A stretch of 64,000 bases of DNA from Elymus sibiricus (GCA_039707655.1 CM077668.1:68837086-68901085); one strand, 5' to 3'. Positions 21,856 through 34,800 are shown, counted from the stretch's first letter. Numbers and translations are program-made. The notes: generated by a model from the sequence alone, not told the origin.

Positions 21856-22507
21856 TCTTTCGTCTTCAACATTATCGGTAACCTCACTTGGGACTATATT
21901 TTTATTCGTCACATGATATGTGTTTTGCTTGGAGCGTCATTTTATTTTGTTGAAATTTGCTTTCTGTTATTTATAATAATGTTTTGTATCCTTTATTTCA
22001 ATAAAAATGTCAAGTATAGCCTTTACCATGCTCAATTTGCAAGTGAATGAGTTGCTGTTTCAAAACAGAAAGTTTGCTGTTAGTGCAAAAATTCCCTAGA
22101 AAAGTAAGTATGTCAAAAAATATTGAAATTTTGACACATCATGATCTTATAAATTCTATACAGTGTGGTAAATTTTAAGAATTTTTGGAGTTAATTAAGT
22201 ATGGATCTTGCTTGATTCTTTACAGACTGTTCTGTTTAGACAGATTGCTATTATGTTTGCATTGTTTGCATATGTTGGCTTGTTTAATGGTTCTATTTGA
22301 GGATAGGAGTATTAAATATGCAGAGGCATTTAGTATGCAATGTTAAATTATAATTTTAGTGATTTGTTACAGTAGAGAATGATAAGGTTTTGCATTGATT
22401 TATACTAACTTATCTCAAGAGTTCTTGTTGAGTTTTGTGTGGATGATTTTTTTGAGATTTAGAAAAACCGTGATATGAGAGGAATTAAGGAGACACAAGA
22501 GCTCAAG

Positions 22508-22591
22508 CTTGGGGATGCCCAAGGCATCCCAAGTTCACATTCCAAGAAGTCTCAAGCATCTAAGCTTGGCGATGCCCCGGTAGGCATCCCA
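22508..22591 (+). other. Twin hairpins, element D copy 2
   Basis: CTTGGGGATGCC/GGCATCCCAAG (22508-22533): 11 pairs with the bulge moved to a G, because the opposite arm reads CAT instead of CAC. A second, weaker hairpin GATGCC/GGCATC lies at about 22571-22588. Confidence 0.7.
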
Positions 22592-22770
22592 CCTTTCTTC
22601 TTCAATAACTATCGGTCAGTTTTCTTTGAGCCTAAGTTTTTGCTTCTTCACATGAGATGTGCTATACTTGGTGTGTTATTTTATTTCCCTTTTGCTTGCT
22701 GTTTTAATAAGATACTTAGATCTGAAATCATTATTTAGAGAGAGTCCTCACACAGCTACTTAATTGTTTG

Positions 22771-22851
22771 ACTACTCATTGATCTTCACTTATATCTTTT
22801 TGAGTAGTTTGTCATTTACTCTTGTTCTTCACTTTTATCCTATGAGTAAAT
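22771..22851 (+). repeat. Two conserved-loop hairpins with 8-bp stems (element D)
   Basis: ACTACTCA/TGAGTAGT (22771-22808) and ATTTACTC/GAGTAAAT (22814-22851), both perfect. They enclose TTCACTTATATCTTTTT and TTCACTTTTATCCTA. The loop is shared with A and B; the stems are different sequences. Confidence 0.8.
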
Positions 22852-24109
22852 TGTGAAAGAATTGAATATCATAAAGTTGAAATTATATGTGCTTCATATG
22901 CTAGTAGTAGCTTCACATTGAGTTTAGATGGTGAAATCTTTTGAAGCTTGACAATCACAATATTGGTCATACAAGCAATTCATGAATGATTAGTATGAGG
23001 AAGAGAACTTTCACATATAAATATATTATCTTGGACATCTTCTATGATTGTGAATACCCATTAATTATTTTCAAACTTGAGCAAATTAGTTGAAGTTGGA
23101 CAAGGAAGACAACGTAATGAGTTATGTTTGGGTATATTTGCATAGAAGTTATATTGTTATGGATCCTCCAACATGTGGTGCTTGCTTAGGATCTTTTGCT
23201 AGCCAAGAATTCGTACTAAGTAGAGATACTACTTGTGCATCCAAAAGCCCTTAAACCCAATTTCTTGCCATGAGTGTCCACCATATCTACCTATGGATTA
23301 AATAAGATCCTTCAAGTAAGTTGTCATCGGTGCAAAAAGCAATAAAAATTGCTCCTAAATTAAATATGATCTTTTATTATAAGGGAAAATAAGCGTGGTA
23401 CGAACTTGTGATGGTGAAGAATAAAAGCGACAGGCTGCATAATAAAGGTTGCTATCACAAGGGGCACTATCACGTGACGTTCCTTTGCATTAAGAGTTTG
23501 TGCATCCAAAAACAAAAAGCGCATGACAACCTCTGCTTCCCTCTGTGAAGGGCCTATCTTTTACTTTCATGTTATTTACTTTAATGCTATTTACTTTCAT
23601 GCTGAGTCAATTCATTATCCCAACCTATTCTCTAGTTGGCAAGCATCATGTGGTGGGGAAAGATCTATGCACATATGACCAGTCAAATATATTTGATCAT
23701 GAATTATTATTGTTGACAATTATCTCTATGATAAATGAGTTGGGAGGCGAAACTTTATGCCCCTATCTTTCTCTGTGTTCGATGGATGCCATTTGTTCTA
23801 AAAATATGCTTTGAGTACTAGCAATCATGGAAGACTAAATGATAATTCAGTATGTGGAGCTCTTTCTTAGACTTTGTTGAATAAAGTTGAATTGCAATTG
23901 CTTGGTGACTAAGAAAGGTTGTTGAGTTTCAAGAGAATGCATTGTTTGAACCATAACATGTGAATTGATTGCTACTTTATCATGATGAGTTTTATGAGAA
24001 TAAGTTATTGTTATGATGCTAGGAAGAGTGATTGAAATTATCATTGATCAAACTTATGCACTATGCTAGCATTCACACTTCATAAATTATTTCATTTATC
24101 ATTTACCTA

Positions 24110-24143
24110 CTCGAGGACGAGCAGGAATTAAGCTTGGGGATGC
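24110..24143 (+). other. AGGA-loop hairpin and polypurine tract, element D
   Basis: CTCG-AGGA-CGAG (24110-24121), then TTAAGCTTGGGGATGC immediately before the LTR at 24144. Confidence 0.8.
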
Positions 24144-25784
24144 TGATACGTCTCCAATGTATCTATAATTTAAGAAGTATTCATGCCATGTTTATTGCAA
24201 TTCTATATGGTTTTGGTATGATTTGATTAGAACTAACCCGGACTGACGTTGTTTTCAACAGAACTACCGCGGTGTTATTTTTTGTGCAGAAATAAAAGTT
24301 CTCCAAATGCAACGAAACTTTTTAACAATTTTTTATAGAAGGAAAGAGACCCCCGAATCTTTATGGAAGGAGCAGAAGAGCCAGGAGGTGGCCACACACC
24401 ATCAGGGCACGCCCCCTGGGGCGCGCCCCGGTGCCATGTGGGCCCCTCGTGGCCCCCTTCGCGTGATTCCAACGCCAAAAAATCCTATATATACAGAAAC
24501 CCCTGAAAGTTAACCCAGAACTTGGACTCCATCGCCGCACGCCTCTGTATCCTCCAAAAACCAATCTGGAGCCCGTTCCGGCACCCTGCCGGAGGGGGAA
24601 ATCATCACCGGAGGCCATCTTCATCATCCCGGCGGCCACCATGATGAGGAGGGAGTAGTCCACCCTCGAGGCTAGGGGTATGTACTAGTAGCTATGTGTT
24701 TGATCTCTCTCTCTCTTGTGATCTTGAGATGTCACGATCTTGATGTATTATAGGCTTTGTTAATATAGATGGATCATATGATGTTTCTCCCCTCTCCATC
24801 CTTGTTGTGATGAATTGAATCTTTTCCCTTTGAAGTTTTGTTATTGTCGGATTGAATATTCAGATTTGGGAACACATGATGTATGTCTTGCATAATGAAT
24901 ACTCGAGGTGACAATGGGGTATCATATTGATTCACTTGATGTATGTTATGGCACTCAACTTGTGGATTCCCGAGGTGACATTGGGGTAATCTATGCATAG
25001 GGGTTGATGCACGTTTTCATTATCTTTTCTCCGATAGAAACTTTGGGGTCTCCTTGTAGTTCTTTGTGTGGATTGAATATTATGATCATGAAGTTGTTTG
25101 ATGCATCTCGTAGAATCAACTCACGGATACTTGTGGTGACATTGGAGTATCTAGGTGACATTAGAGTTGGTTGATGTGTGTCATATGGTGCTATTTTAGT
25201 ACGAACTCTAGGACTGTTTGTGACACTTATAGGAATAGCCCAATAGATCGATCAGAAAGAATAGCTTTGAGGTGGTTTCGTACCCTACAAACAATTTCTA
25301 TCTTATGTTCTCCGCTAATAGGAACTCGGGAGTGATTCTTTATTGCACTTTGAGGGATAATCATATGAACCAACTATGTTAGCATTGTTGAGAGATTGCA
25401 CTAGTGAAAGTATGTATCCTAGGCCTCATTTTCTATCATTGCAATACCGTTTGTGCTCCGTTTTACTATTTACTACCTTGCTGTTTTTATTGTTCGCACT
25501 ACAAAAACTCATATCTACTATCCATACTACACTTTTATCATTATCTCTTCGCCGAACTAGTGCACCTATACAATTTACCATTGTATTGGGTGTGTTGGGG
25601 ACACAAGAGACTCTTTGTTATTTGGTTGCAGGGTTGCTTGAGAGAGACTATCTTCATATTACGCCTCCCATGGATTGATAAACCTTAGGTCATCCACTTG
25701 AGGGAAAATTGCTACTGTCCTACAAAACTCTGCGCTTGGAGGCCCAACACGTGTCTACAAGAACAAGTTGTGTAGTAGACATCA
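24144..25784 (+). repeat. 3' LTR of element D
   Basis: 1641 bp, TGATACGTCTCCAATGTATC to GTAGTAGACATCA. It pairs with 18579-20218. Confidence 0.92.
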
Positions 25785-26261
25785 GTATCCAATGTGAAAA
25801 GTGTTGGGAACACTAAGTCATTCTCGTTGACGAGAAAAGCATGCCTCCCAAAATAAATTTTTCATCTCTTTAAAAACTTGAGCTCTGGCACCTCTGTAAA
25901 TCAATGCTTCCCTCTGCGAAGGGCCTTTCTATTTATTTTTATGTTGAGTCTGATCCTTCTCATTAAAAGCACCAACTAGGGGGTCATGTGATCATGTGTG
26001 TGCATGGAGTATGATTGATATTCGAGTGTGTTTCATGAATGGATCAATGATTGAGCATAATGGGCTAGGGATAGTTTTCTTTAGCATTATTATTTTGAAA
26101 GGCATGGTTGCTTGTTAGCATCACTTGAGTATTTATGTCTTCATGTCAAACTATAGATTATTGCTTTGAATCATACAAGTCCTCATGTCTATGCTATGAA
26201 AATAAGTTGAAGTATGTTGGGTAGCATTCCACAATCAAAAATATGTTTTATCACTTTCCTA

Positions 26262-26296
26262 CTCGAGGACGAGCAGGAGTTAAGCTTGGGGATGCT
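26262..26296 (+). other. AGGA-loop hairpin and polypurine tract, element B
   Basis: CTCG-AGGA-CGAG (26262-26273), then TTAAGCTTGGGGATGCT ending at 26296, directly before the 3' LTR. Confidence 0.8.
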
Positions 26297-27866
26297 TGAT
26301 ACGTCTCCAACGTATCTATTATTTTTGCTTGTTCCATGCTATGATATTATTATTCTTGGATGTTTTTATTATCATTTCATACATTTTTATATCATTTTTG
26401 GGCACTAACCTACTAACTTAGTGCCACGTGCCCGTTCCTGTTTTCTGCCCTGTTTTTGTTTTACAGAAAATCAATATCAGATAAGATCAAATCGTCCCGA
26501 AACTTTCTGGAGATTTTTTTCTGGAGATAAGGATCACCGTGAACTTGGAAGCCAAGGAAGAAACCTTGGGAGGGCTCCACATGGCACCTGGGCGCGCCCC
26601 AGGGGGGCGCACCCCAGTGCCATGTGGGCCCCTCCCGGCTCCTTTTGCCCTACTTCCACCTCTATAAATTCAGAAGAATTCCAAAAACCCTAGGGGATCC
26701 CACAAAATACTTTTTCCGCCGCCGCAAGCCTCTATTCTCGCGAGATCCCATCTGGAGGCCTTCTCTGGTACTCCACCGAAGGGGGAACTCGTCACGGAGG
26801 GGCTCTACATCAACCTTGCCGCCTCTCCGATGATGCGTGAGTAGTTCACCATAGACCTACGGGTCCATAGGTAGTAGCTAGATGGCTCTCTCTCTCTCTC
26901 TCTCTTTGTGTTTCTCAATACAATGGTCTCCATGATCTTCATGGAGATCCATCCGATGTAATGACTTTGTGCGGTGTGTTTGTTGGGATCCGATGAATTG
27001 TGAGTTTATGATCTGATCTATCCTTGTTTATTTGAGTTCTTCTCTAATCTCTTTTATGCATGATTTATTATAGCCTTGTATTTCTTCTCCGAAGTTTTGG
27101 TTTGGTTTGGCCAACTAGATTGGATCTTCTTGCAATGGGAAGGGGTGCTCGGTAATGGGTTCGATCTTGCGGTGCTCAGTCCTAGTGACAGAAGGGGAGT
27201 TGACACGCAAGTATTGTTTCCATTAAGGATAACAAGTTGGGATGAATTCTTATATGCTTTTATCTTGACTACATCATGTCATCGTTCCTAATGCATTACT
27301 TCGTTCTCTTGAACTTAATACACTAGATGCATGCTGGATAGCGGTCGATGTGTGAAGTAATAGTAGTAGATGCAGGCAGGAGTCGGTCTACTTGATTTGG
27401 ATGTGATGCCTATATCATGATCATTGCCTTGGATAGCGTCATAATTATTTGCTTTTCTATCAATTGCCCAATCGTAATTTGTTTACCCACCGTATGCTAT
27501 TTTCTTGAGAGATGCCTCTAGTGAACTCTACGGCCCCCGGGTCTACTTTTATCATAAGATCTATCTTGTTTACTTATACAAAAATACTAAAAATACTTGA
27601 TGTACTTTTTTGATCTTTTATTTATTTATCAATCTATCATATACCATTTAATCTCGTTACTTGACCGCCGAGAGATTGACAACCTCTCGTTTGCGTTGGG
27701 TGCGAGGGTTTGCGTTTTGTGTGTAGGTGCTGTTTACATGGTGTTGCTTGGTTCTCCTACTGGATTGATAACCTTGGTTTCTTAACTGAGGGAAATACTT
27801 ACTCTACTGTGCTGCATCATCCTCTCCTCTTCGGGGATAAAAATCCAACGCAGTCTACAAGTAGCA
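26297..27866 (+). repeat. 3' LTR of element B
   Basis: 1570 bp, TGATACGTCTCCAACGTATC to CTACAAGTAGCA. TATAAA at 26663-26668 and a CT-dinucleotide run at about 26887-26906, slightly longer than in the 5' LTR. Confidence 0.92.
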
Positions 27867-27871
27867 GTAGT

Positions 27872-29028
27872 CAATGATAATTATGCATAGTGCATGTTCA
27901 TGACCATTTTTGCTCTCTAGCTGGTCGCTTCTCAACCTTATTGCTAGCCTTCACCTGTACTAAGCAGGAATGATGCTTGTGCATCAAAATCCTTAAACCA
28001 AAGTTGTTCTAGATGAGTCCACTATATCTACCTATATGCGGTATTACCCTGCCGTTCCAAGTAAATTTGCATGTGCCACCTCTAAATATTCAAATGAACA
28101 TCTGTTTTGTGTGCCTGGACCGCTCATGAAGCGACAGGGGGCAGTCAGTATCTTCCATGCTAAGCGGGTTATTCTCATGATGAGTGTTTATTCACTCGTC
28201 CTTGCACGAGAGGGGCTGGTAATCGGGATACCCATTCCCATGTTTAAATTTGCAAATAATAAAACAAACTCCCCCGGACTGTTGTTGGTATGGAGGGCAC
28301 CCGAGGAATCGGTTAGCCATGGCTTGTGTTTGATGGTGGAGGGGGTAAACTTTACTTTTATTGCTTGGGAACCGCCGCTAATTTGTTTAGCATGGAAGAT
28401 ATTGAAAAATCATGGTCGTAACGTTGACAGGAAGGGCATGCCTCCCAAAATTTAATTTATCTCTGATTTAAACCTTGAGCTCTGGCACCTCTGCAAATCC
28501 CTGCTTCCCTCTGCGAAGGGCCTATCTATTTACTTTAATGTTATTTTACTTTTATTGTTGAGTCATCACCTTCTCAAATAAGCACCAGACCTGAGAGCAC
28601 TATTGTCATCCTCATGCATTGTGTGTAGTTAAATGTTGAGTGCATAATGACTGGATCTTTGTTACCATGAATTACAATGTTTAGTCACTGCTTGAACTTT
28701 GGAGGTGCTCTGCATTTATGTTTTGCGGTCTCAGAAAGGGCTAGCGAGATACCATGTTGTCATATTATATCATGATTGTTTTGACAAAGTGTTGATTTCT
28801 GAGATATGTTATTATTGCTCGCTAGTTGATTATGTTGTTGATATGAGTGAATATATTTCTAAGAGTTATCATGCACATGGTTATTTATAATCCTGCTGAA
28901 AACCTAGGTGTCATTTAGGCATATGTATAGATGCAAGAACAAAAGAGTTTGTAAAAGTTTTTCTTTATCACTTTCAGTTTGTCAACTGAATTGCTTGAGG
29001 ACAAGCAGAGAGTTAAGCTTGGGGGAGT
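27872..29028 (+). other. Internal 3' region of element E, right part, with PPT
   Basis: Non-coding continuation of E after element B. It carries blocks shared with A, B and D: CTAAGCAGGAATGATGCTTG (27960-27979) and CTTCCCTCTGCGAAGGGCCT (28503-28522). TGCTTG-AGGA-CAAGCA (28992-29007) is the E version of the AGGA hairpin, followed by TTAAGCTTGGGGGAG before the LTR. Confidence 0.7.
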
Positions 29029-30431
29029 TCATACGTCTCCATCGTATCTACTTTTCCAAACACTTTTGCTCTTGTTTTGGACTCTAATTTGCATGATTTG
29101 AATGGAACTAACCCGGACTGACGTTGTTTTTAGCAGAACTACCATGGTGTTGTTTTTTGTGCATAAATAAAAGTTCTTGGGATTGGACAAAACTTTTTGG
29201 AGAATTTTTATGCAATATATAAAAATTATTGGAGTCAGGACCCACTGTAGGGGGCCACCAGGTGCCCACTAGGCACCTGGGCGCGCTAGCCCCCATGGCG
29301 CGCCCAGGTGTCTTGTAGGCCCCTCGTGGCTCCGCTGACACTAATTCCAAGCCTATAAATTCACTTCCCCCCCCCCAAAAAAAATAGGGGGAAGAAGTTT
29401 CATCGCGTTTCACGATACGGAGCCGCTGCCACCTCATGTTCTTCCTCGGGAGGCCAGATCTGGAGTCTGTTCTGGGCTCCAGAGAGGGGGGTCTTCCGTC
29501 TTCATCATCACCAACCCTTCTTCATCACCAATCTCATGATGCTCACTCTCGGGAGTGAGTAGTTCTCTTCGTAGGCTCGCTGGACAGTGATGGGTTGGAT
29601 GAGATTTATCATGTAATCGAGTTAGTTTTGTTAGGGCTTGATCCCTAGTATCCACTATGTTCTGAGATTGATGTTGCTATGACTTTGCTATGCTTATTGC
29701 TTGTCACTAGGGCCCGAGTGCCATGATTTCAGATCTGAACCCTTTATGTTTTCATGAATATATTTGTGTTCTTGATCCGATCTTGCAAGTTGTATGCACC
29801 TGCTATGTGTTATGCACACCCCCCGAGGTGACAATAATCGGGATTCTTTCCGGTGATTGCCATAGCTTGAGGAGTTCATGTATTCACTATGTGTTAATGC
29901 TTTGTTCCGGATCTCTATTAAAAGGAGGCCTTAATATCCCTTAGGTTCCTTATGGACCCCGCTGCCACGGGAGGGTAGGGCAAAAGATGTCATGCAAATT
30001 CTTTTCCATAAACACGTATGACTATATACGGAATACATGCCTACATTATATTGACGAATTGGAGCTAGTTCTGTGTCGCTCTAGGTTATGACTGTTATAT
30101 GATAAATATCATCCAACGAAATCACCGATCCAATGCCTACGAGTTTTTCTCCTATTGCACTTGTTGTTACAATTGATACAAAACTACTACTGCTGCTATT
30201 ACTGTTACTGCTACCGTTACTGTTACTATTGCTACTGCTATCAAACTATCATACTACTTTGCTACTGATCACTTTGCTGCAGATATTTAGTCTCCAGGTG
30301 TGGTTGAATTTACAACTCAACTGCTAATACTTTCAAATATTATTTGGCTCCCCTTGTGTCAAATCAATAATTTTGGGTTGAATACTCTACCCTCGAAAAC
30401 TGTTGCGATCCCCTATACTTGTGGGTTATCT
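29029..30431 (+). repeat. 3' LTR of element E
   Basis: 1403 bp. It begins TCATACGTCTCCATCG (TG mutated to TC) and ends GTGGGTTATCT (CA mutated to CT). TATAAAT at 29354-29360. A TAC/TGC-type triplet stretch lies at 30177-30245. It is inverted relative to the homologous C LTR. Beyond it the gag gene of element F starts abruptly. Confidence 0.88.
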
Positions 30432-31331
30432 ACCCGCATTGGCAGGCGGTCCACCAATAGGCCTGGGTGGAGCATACGGCTGAACTGAGTGAGGCGCCAC
30501 ATAAGATGGCCTCAGTGCGTATCCGAGTGGAAGAGCTGTATTCGGAACCCAAATCCGGCGCTTCTGAGAACCAGAGCTGAAGGAAGAACCCAAGTCACGG
30601 GTGTGCTTATGGGACTCCTCATAAGTGAGCTGAGCTGTCTCTTCATTAATGGCCTTGTTCACAAGAGCCTGGAAAGTAGCACAGTCATGCAAATGAAACT
30701 CACGATGCAACTTCGGGTTGAGACCCTTCCGGAACCTAGCCTGCCTCTTGGTGTTCGTGGACACTTCCTCTATGGCATAGCGGGCAAGGTTCTCAAACTC
30801 TCTACTGTAAGCATCAACAGCCATCTTACCCTGGGTAAGGTTACAGAACTCCTCCCTCTTGTGATCTATGAGACCCTAAGGGATGTGGTGCTCACGAAAG
30901 GCCTCGATGAAATCTCTCCAGGTAGGAATCTGGCCAGCTGGAAGCATAACCTCATAATTCTCCCACCACAGACTGGCAGGACCCTCCAAATGGTAGGTAG
31001 CATAGGTGACCTTGTCACCTTCAGCCACGTTCGCGGAATGCAGCTTATGAGTGATGCTACGGAGCCAATCATCTGCATTGAGTGGCTCAACAGAATGATG
31101 GAAAGTGGGTAGGTGCAATCTGATGAAGTCATGAATGGTCACTAACTCACTAGGCTCATGTGCGGTGTTCTGCTCAATACGTGCCAACAAGCGGTTAGTC
31201 TCACACTTATTCCTCTCAACCTCTAACATGACTTCTGCCAGAGAATGCGGGTCGGGAGGATCCTCAGCAGACCTACTACTACTGGCTTGACTCTGACCAC
31301 GGCCAACAGTGGCTCGAGTGGCGTGCGACAT
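30432..31331 (-). pseudogene. gag: Gag gene of element F, truncated by element E
   Basis: The start was taken at the second Met (MSHATRATVGRG, 31331), because the upstream MVLFLR has no gag look. The region TFHHSVEPLNADDWLRSITH, ASLWWENY and WRDFIEAFREHHIP, then REEFCNL, YSREFENLARYA and RFRKGLNPKLHREF, is a typical plant Ty3/gypsy retrotransposon gag domain. The Pro-rich tail (YAPPRPIGGPPANAG) would precede a zinc knuckle, which is missing. One in-frame TAG interrupts it after EHHIP (about 30875), and the frame ends at the E insertion. Confidence 0.85.
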
Positions 31332-31820
31332 CCTGAGGAACAAAACCATAGTGAGAACAAGGATGGAACCAGCATCAACTATAGGCTACGGAATGCATCA
31401 CAAAAGCATTAGAATCTCTCAAACTCCTCGGACAATTTCAGTAGCATAACGGCAGTAGAATGCTCAAAACATGAGACATCCTGTAGAAGGTGGGGTAGTA
31501 CCACATTCGACATCATAACTCAAGGTTTTGTGATAGTACTAAACATTACTGCACATGAAGTACTCGAAAACTGGAAGACGACTCTGATCAACCATTCCTA
31601 TAAGTCTACGGAATAGTAACTCGTGATCCTAATAGACAATTGGGAAAGCCTAGTTTCTTAACCCCGTAGAAAAAGAGAGGATGACTCAGAATCAGAGGGA
31701 CACGGGGTAAGGAGTAAAAAGAGCCTTACGTGCCCTTCCACAATCAATTCCCCTATATAACTAAAGAATTTCTAGACTCGACTTCGACTAGTTTGGCTTG
31801 GTAATCCTACAGGCAGTCAG

Positions 31821-31832
31821 GCTCTGATACCA
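31821..31832 (-). other. Primer-binding site, initiator-Met tRNA (element F)
   Basis: Minus strand TGGTATCAGAGC, four bases from the LTR end; the standard plant tRNA-iMet primer site. The preceding CTACAGGCAGTC is identical to the leader of the LARD. Confidence 0.9.
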
Positions 31833-31836
31833 AAGC

Positions 31837-34800
31837 TATCGGGACCCCGATCCTAAGTCACACCAATCTAGCATTTAACACATCATATCACTTTGCGGCC
31901 ACATGCACGATAACCCACGGCTGCCGCCTTTACCTAGGCCGGGACCGTTTGCGCCTTTTGGCTCACGTATATGATTGTGTCGAAGCATCCATATGACAGA
32001 GAACCCGGGCCGACATGACTAGTCGTAAACCCAAGGTGGCACAAACTTACAGAGACATGCATACATGACCCAGCAATGCACGTATCGTTCAGCAGCGAGT
32101 GTAACCGGGCTGTAGCAAGCTATCAGGACTCCGGTGAACACCGTGTGACATTTCCCCGTAGGGATAGACACGGGAATAAAGAAGGACACATGCTGGTCAA
32201 TCCATGTGTTTCGGAGCAGTAGCAAGCTACCATGGCTCGGTGGAGGCACTAGGAGGAATTTCCCCATAAGAAAGGCTACCAAGAATAAACAACTAGGTGT
32301 CGGATCCCACACATACCAAAGTATTTCAATAACATACACACAATATGCTCGTACAACATGGCATCACAACATAACTCTATGACTCAAAGTATTTATTAAA
32401 GAGGCTCCAGACATACATGTCATGATATTACAAACAGGGGTCACATGACCCATCATACAAAGCATACAGGCAACAGAAGCATAACTTGTCTGAGTACAAA
32501 CAACTACAAATGAAAAGGCTAAGAAGCCTGACTATCTACAAGACCCTCCCAAGGGTACAAGATCGTAGCTGGGATACAAGCTACTCGTCGAAGTCCACGT
32601 GGAACTACTAGTGAGACCGGAGTCTCCTCTGCAAAAACATAATTAAGCAAACATGAGTACAAATGTACTCAGCAAGACTTACATTAGAACTAGCTAAATA
32701 TGCATCAGTATCAACAAAGGGGGTGGTGGAGTTTAACTGCAGCAAGCCAGCTTTGACTCTGTGGCTATCCTGTACTACGACTACGAGTAATTCTTTGAGG
32801 TGAGAAAGCGCACATGAGTCCACTAATCACCACAACAATAGATTACTGTGGATCCTCTTCCGTCTCCCTATGGAAGTGCCATCCATAGCACTCACGCTTA
32901 TCTTGCGCATTTTAGAGTATCCACTTCAAGTTGTCTATGACCATATAAGTCTCCAAGTAGTCCATATCCGAGGACGCGGCTATTCGAATAGATCATTTAT
33001 AACCCTGCAAGGGTGTACTTCTTCGCACATATTTCAACCACTTAGCGCCTACACACGACATGTGCACAACATACTTCAAGCGAAAGCCGGCGTGGGTGTA
33101 GACCACGACCTGACTAACCACATAAGACTCTAGTCCAGGTTTATCGCCTATCTGAGAACTGACCCGCAACGGAAGTACGGCCGAAGTTTCCATTACGGCC
33201 TCAAACAATGTATAGGGTTCCCAAGTCCACCTCGTCGGATGGTACTACGCTTGGTACACTCGGCCACGGTGCCTGCCGCATCAAAGCCTACCCCTCCGGT
33301 CAGCGCTAAGCACGGTCCCCCGGCACAACCTATAAACACCAGAAACTAGTTGCAACTCCTGGACAGAGATCAGGGCGATTAATAAGTCGAGCGGGGTCAT
33401 ATTTCAGGGCCCAATGTGTGGTAGTAGCTGTTCTTGGATAACATACATAGGACTCAGTTCTTAAGGACGGTCTCAATGAGACAACCCACCATGTACTCCT
33501 ACATGGCCTCTCATCGCTACCTTTACCAAATCATGTTCACACGCTTAGCTCTCATCATCAGAACAACATCTATTCACTCCAATCCATCACCCAGATGAAC
33601 CAGACCTGACACAACTCTATGCATAGCAGACATAGAATGGTAAAGATCACAACAGGGGCTCAAGCAACTCCTAACCATACTAGTAAGGTTTTACTATTTA
33701 CTGTGGCAAAGACAGGTCATGCAGAGGAAGTGGGTTCAGCTACCGCAACAAGTAACAGTTGAAACGTTGTTGTCTGAATGCAGTAAAAGAGAGCATGAGC
33801 GAGAGAGTGGGATTGTATCTGAATGCTCAAGGGGTTTGCTTGCCTCGAAGATCAATAGTGGAGCACTGCTCTCGGATAGGTAGTCGGTGCCACTTGAAGA
33901 GGCAGAACCTATCAACAAGGACAGTACCGGAAACAATCAATACACAACATATGCAACAATATGATGCATGAAGATGACATGGCAAGAATGCTATGGATTG
34001 TGCTAATGCATAATGCAACTTCAAGTTAAGCATTTTAAAATGCCATTAATGTGTTTTCACTTGTAAAGTAGGTATAAGTTGGTTTTTCATGCAGGAAAAT
34101 GTCACAAATGGATTCCTTGCATTTTTCTGATAATTTTTCATATATAAATTATTTCATTCCGAGCTACGGTTTATTTTCTATGAATTTTTTAAGTTTAAAT
34201 TGATTTCTAGAATATCCTGGATTATTTTTAATCCAGAAAATTATTAATTGCGCCAGCATGACGACAACAGGTCAACGGGGCCAGCCCAGGTCAAACCTGA
34301 CGGCTGGGACCTACCTGTCACTGGCACAGGGTTAGCTGGGTTTAAATTAAACCTAACTAGGTTAATTAGCAGGCGCCTGGGCCCACTATTAGTGTCACTA
34401 GGGGTGATTAGCCCTAATTAATTTCCTGACTAGGCGGGCCCACCGGTCAGTGATTCACGCGACGGCTCGTCGCCGGCGACCACTGGTCACGGCGGTGTCC
34501 GCGCTGGAGGCCACGGGAGCGGCGGCTGAGGGCACCAGGAGGTGGCCCATGCTCGCGCACATCCAGCGGTGGCAGTAGGGGGTCATGGGATGGTCGAGAT
34601 CGATGGCGCCGACGACCACAATGGCGGCGTAGCTACGGCTTCGATGGTGGCGCGGCTACAGGGCACGAAAGCGCGAGGTGAGGATCTCTACAGCTTCCTG
34701 GCGGCTTCAGGAGCTCGACCGTGCACTCAGACGCAAGCGTAGGACGCTCTAGGCACGGCGGTGACATGGCCGGTGGCAAGGAGCTTTCGGGCGTGGCAGC

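Larger units (their letters stand above)
21122..24143 (+). other. Duplicated 3' untranslated region of element D
   Basis: Two diverged copies of one module, about 21160-21960 and 21960-22720, each running from an AATAAA-GTGCCAAG-like start through a stretch with AACAGAAA, to a twin-hairpin block. Downstream are two conserved-loop hairpins (22771-22851), a segment shared with A, B and E (23200-23300), the CTCTGCTTCCCTCTGTGAAG block (23531-23550), and the AGGA hairpin before the PPT. It contains no gene. Confidence 0.65.
18579..25784 (+). mobile_element. Element D: non-autonomous Athila-type element, complete, TSD GTATC
   Basis: 5' LTR 18579-20218, internal 20219-24143, 3' LTR 24144-25784, direct repeat GTATC at 18574-18578 and 25785-25789. 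It has a tRNA-Asp primer site, one ORF of unknown function, a duplicated 3' untranslated module, a PPT and an AGGA-loop hairpin. There is no gag, protease, reverse transcriptase or integrase. It is the innermost insertion of this branch (D in B in E in F). The LTRs differ at a dozen or more sites in the first 200 bp but are nearly identical later. Confidence 0.93.
13696..27866 (+). mobile_element. Element B: gag-less Athila-type element, complete, TSD GTAGT
   Basis: 5' LTR 13696-15261, internal region 15262-26296 (minus element D), 3' LTR 26297-27866. The direct repeat GTAGT at 13691-13695 and 27867-27871 fixes both ends. Without D it has an internal region of about 3.8 kb, against 4.87 kb for its relative A; the difference is the gag domain. 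It encodes one intact ORF and no polymerase, so its movement would need proteins from another element. Confidence 0.92.
12379..30431 (+). mobile_element. Element E: gypsy retrotransposon, 3' part, hosting B (and D)
   Basis: Internal sequence is at 12379-13695 and 27872-29028, followed by a 3' LTR (29029-30431). The two internal parts are joined by one copy of the B target duplication GTAGT. The 5' part lies beyond element C and outside the window. A polypurine tract and AGGA-loop hairpin precede the LTR. E is itself inserted in the gag gene of element F. Its LTR is the same family as C's. Confidence 0.8.
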
